A stretch of DNA of 7,455 nucleotides from Hyphomicrobiales bacterium (GTDB taxonomy: Bacteria; Pseudomonadota; Alphaproteobacteria; Rhizobiales; Aestuariivirgaceae): the NCBI GenBank assembly GCA_013002595.1, contig JABDJG010000476.1, forward strand, positions 1 to 7,455, in the 5' to 3' direction. Below, piece by piece: positions 7,331-7,455 of the stretch. Position numbers and translations under genes: made by a program. The notes under the pieces are model-generated. The model did no database searches and was not told where the DNA came from. It saw nothing but the letters and a program-made list of their open reading frames with translations. Position 1 is the stretch's first letter. Every line of letters begins with the position of its first letter.

Positions 7331-7379
7331 GGCCACTTAACTACGCTGGTTTACATGTCGCTGCACCACCTGCCCGGGT

Positions 7380-7455
7380 TCAGGCCAGCACCTCTTGCAA
7401 CGCCTCGGCCAGTTGCCGGGCCTTGAACGGCTTGTTCAAGAGCACGCAGTTGGCC
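7380..7455 (-). CDS. C-terminal end of a receiver-domain protein (response regulator or hybrid histidine kinase), partial
   Basis: Only the last 24 codons and the stop are inside the window. They read ANCVLLNKPFKARQLAEAL and then QEVLA. The KPF signature (conserved Lys-Pro after strand beta-5) followed by an amphipathic helix rich in Leu/Ala/Glu is typical of the end of a CheY-like receiver domain. No output domain follows, so the protein is either a single-domain response regulator or, commonly in alphaproteobacteria, a hybrid sensor kinase ending in a receiver. The phosphorylated Asp is outside the window. The small cREC gene follows it on the same strand. Confidence 0.75.
   Translation of the reverse strand, partial: ANCVLLNKPFKARQLAEALQEVLA

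Noticed and set aside
7337..7379. Possible promoter or terminator between the receiver gene and the cREC gene
   Set aside because: The gap is short and I found no convincing hairpin with a U-run, and no clear -35/-10 pair.
7211..7426. A 71-codon plus-strand open frame over the cREC gene and receiver tail
   Set aside because: Both minus-strand readings have clear protein family motifs; this frame has none and crosses two genes.

Overview
The window is almost entirely one plus-strand operon for a cbb3-type cytochrome c oxidase and its assembly factors: ccoN (3' part only), ccoO, ccoQ, ccoP, ccoG, ccoH, ccoI, ccoS. Genes are separated by 0-15 nt or overlap by ATGA. The DNA is GC-rich by eye. 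The protein signatures and the fused NOQP-GHIS order (fixNOQP-fixGHIS in rhizobia) suggest an alphaproteobacterium, perhaps Hyphomicrobiales or a relative. Genus cannot be decided from the sequence alone.

Layout: 1-838 is the C-terminal 278 residues of the catalytic subunit CcoN. 852-1580 is the mono-heme subunit CcoO. 1595-1744 is CcoQ, a 49-residue gene with a GTG start. 1748-2641 is the di-heme subunit CcoP. 2638-4116 is the polyferredoxin CcoG, 4120-4617 is CcoH, 4621-6861 is the copper P-type ATPase CcoI and 6858-7028 is CcoS. Only 11 bases later the genes turn round: 7040-7330 on the minus strand is a small stand-alone cREC (cyclic-phosphate processing receiver-like) protein. Upstream of it on the same strand, 7380-7455 is the C-terminal tail of a response-regulator receiver domain that runs off the window.

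How the genes work together: electrons from cytochrome c or the bc1 complex pass through the c-type hemes of CcoP and CcoO to the heme b / heme b3-CuB centre of CcoN, where oxygen is reduced with high affinity and protons are pumped. CcoQ is a small membrane stabiliser. CcoG (cupric reductase), CcoI (Cu+ export to the periplasmic side), CcoH and CcoS provide copper and assemble the complex. All active-site, heme and metal motifs that fall inside the window are intact, so the system looks functional. The promoter, and any FNR/FixK box for microaerobic control, would lie upstream of the window.

This is mostly a conventional region and I see no clear novel system. The points most worth a second look are the fusion of the structural and assembly genes with no room for a second promoter, an in-frame A AAA AAG heptamer in ccoG with a nearby -1 stop, and the uncharacterised cREC protein beside the receiver protein.
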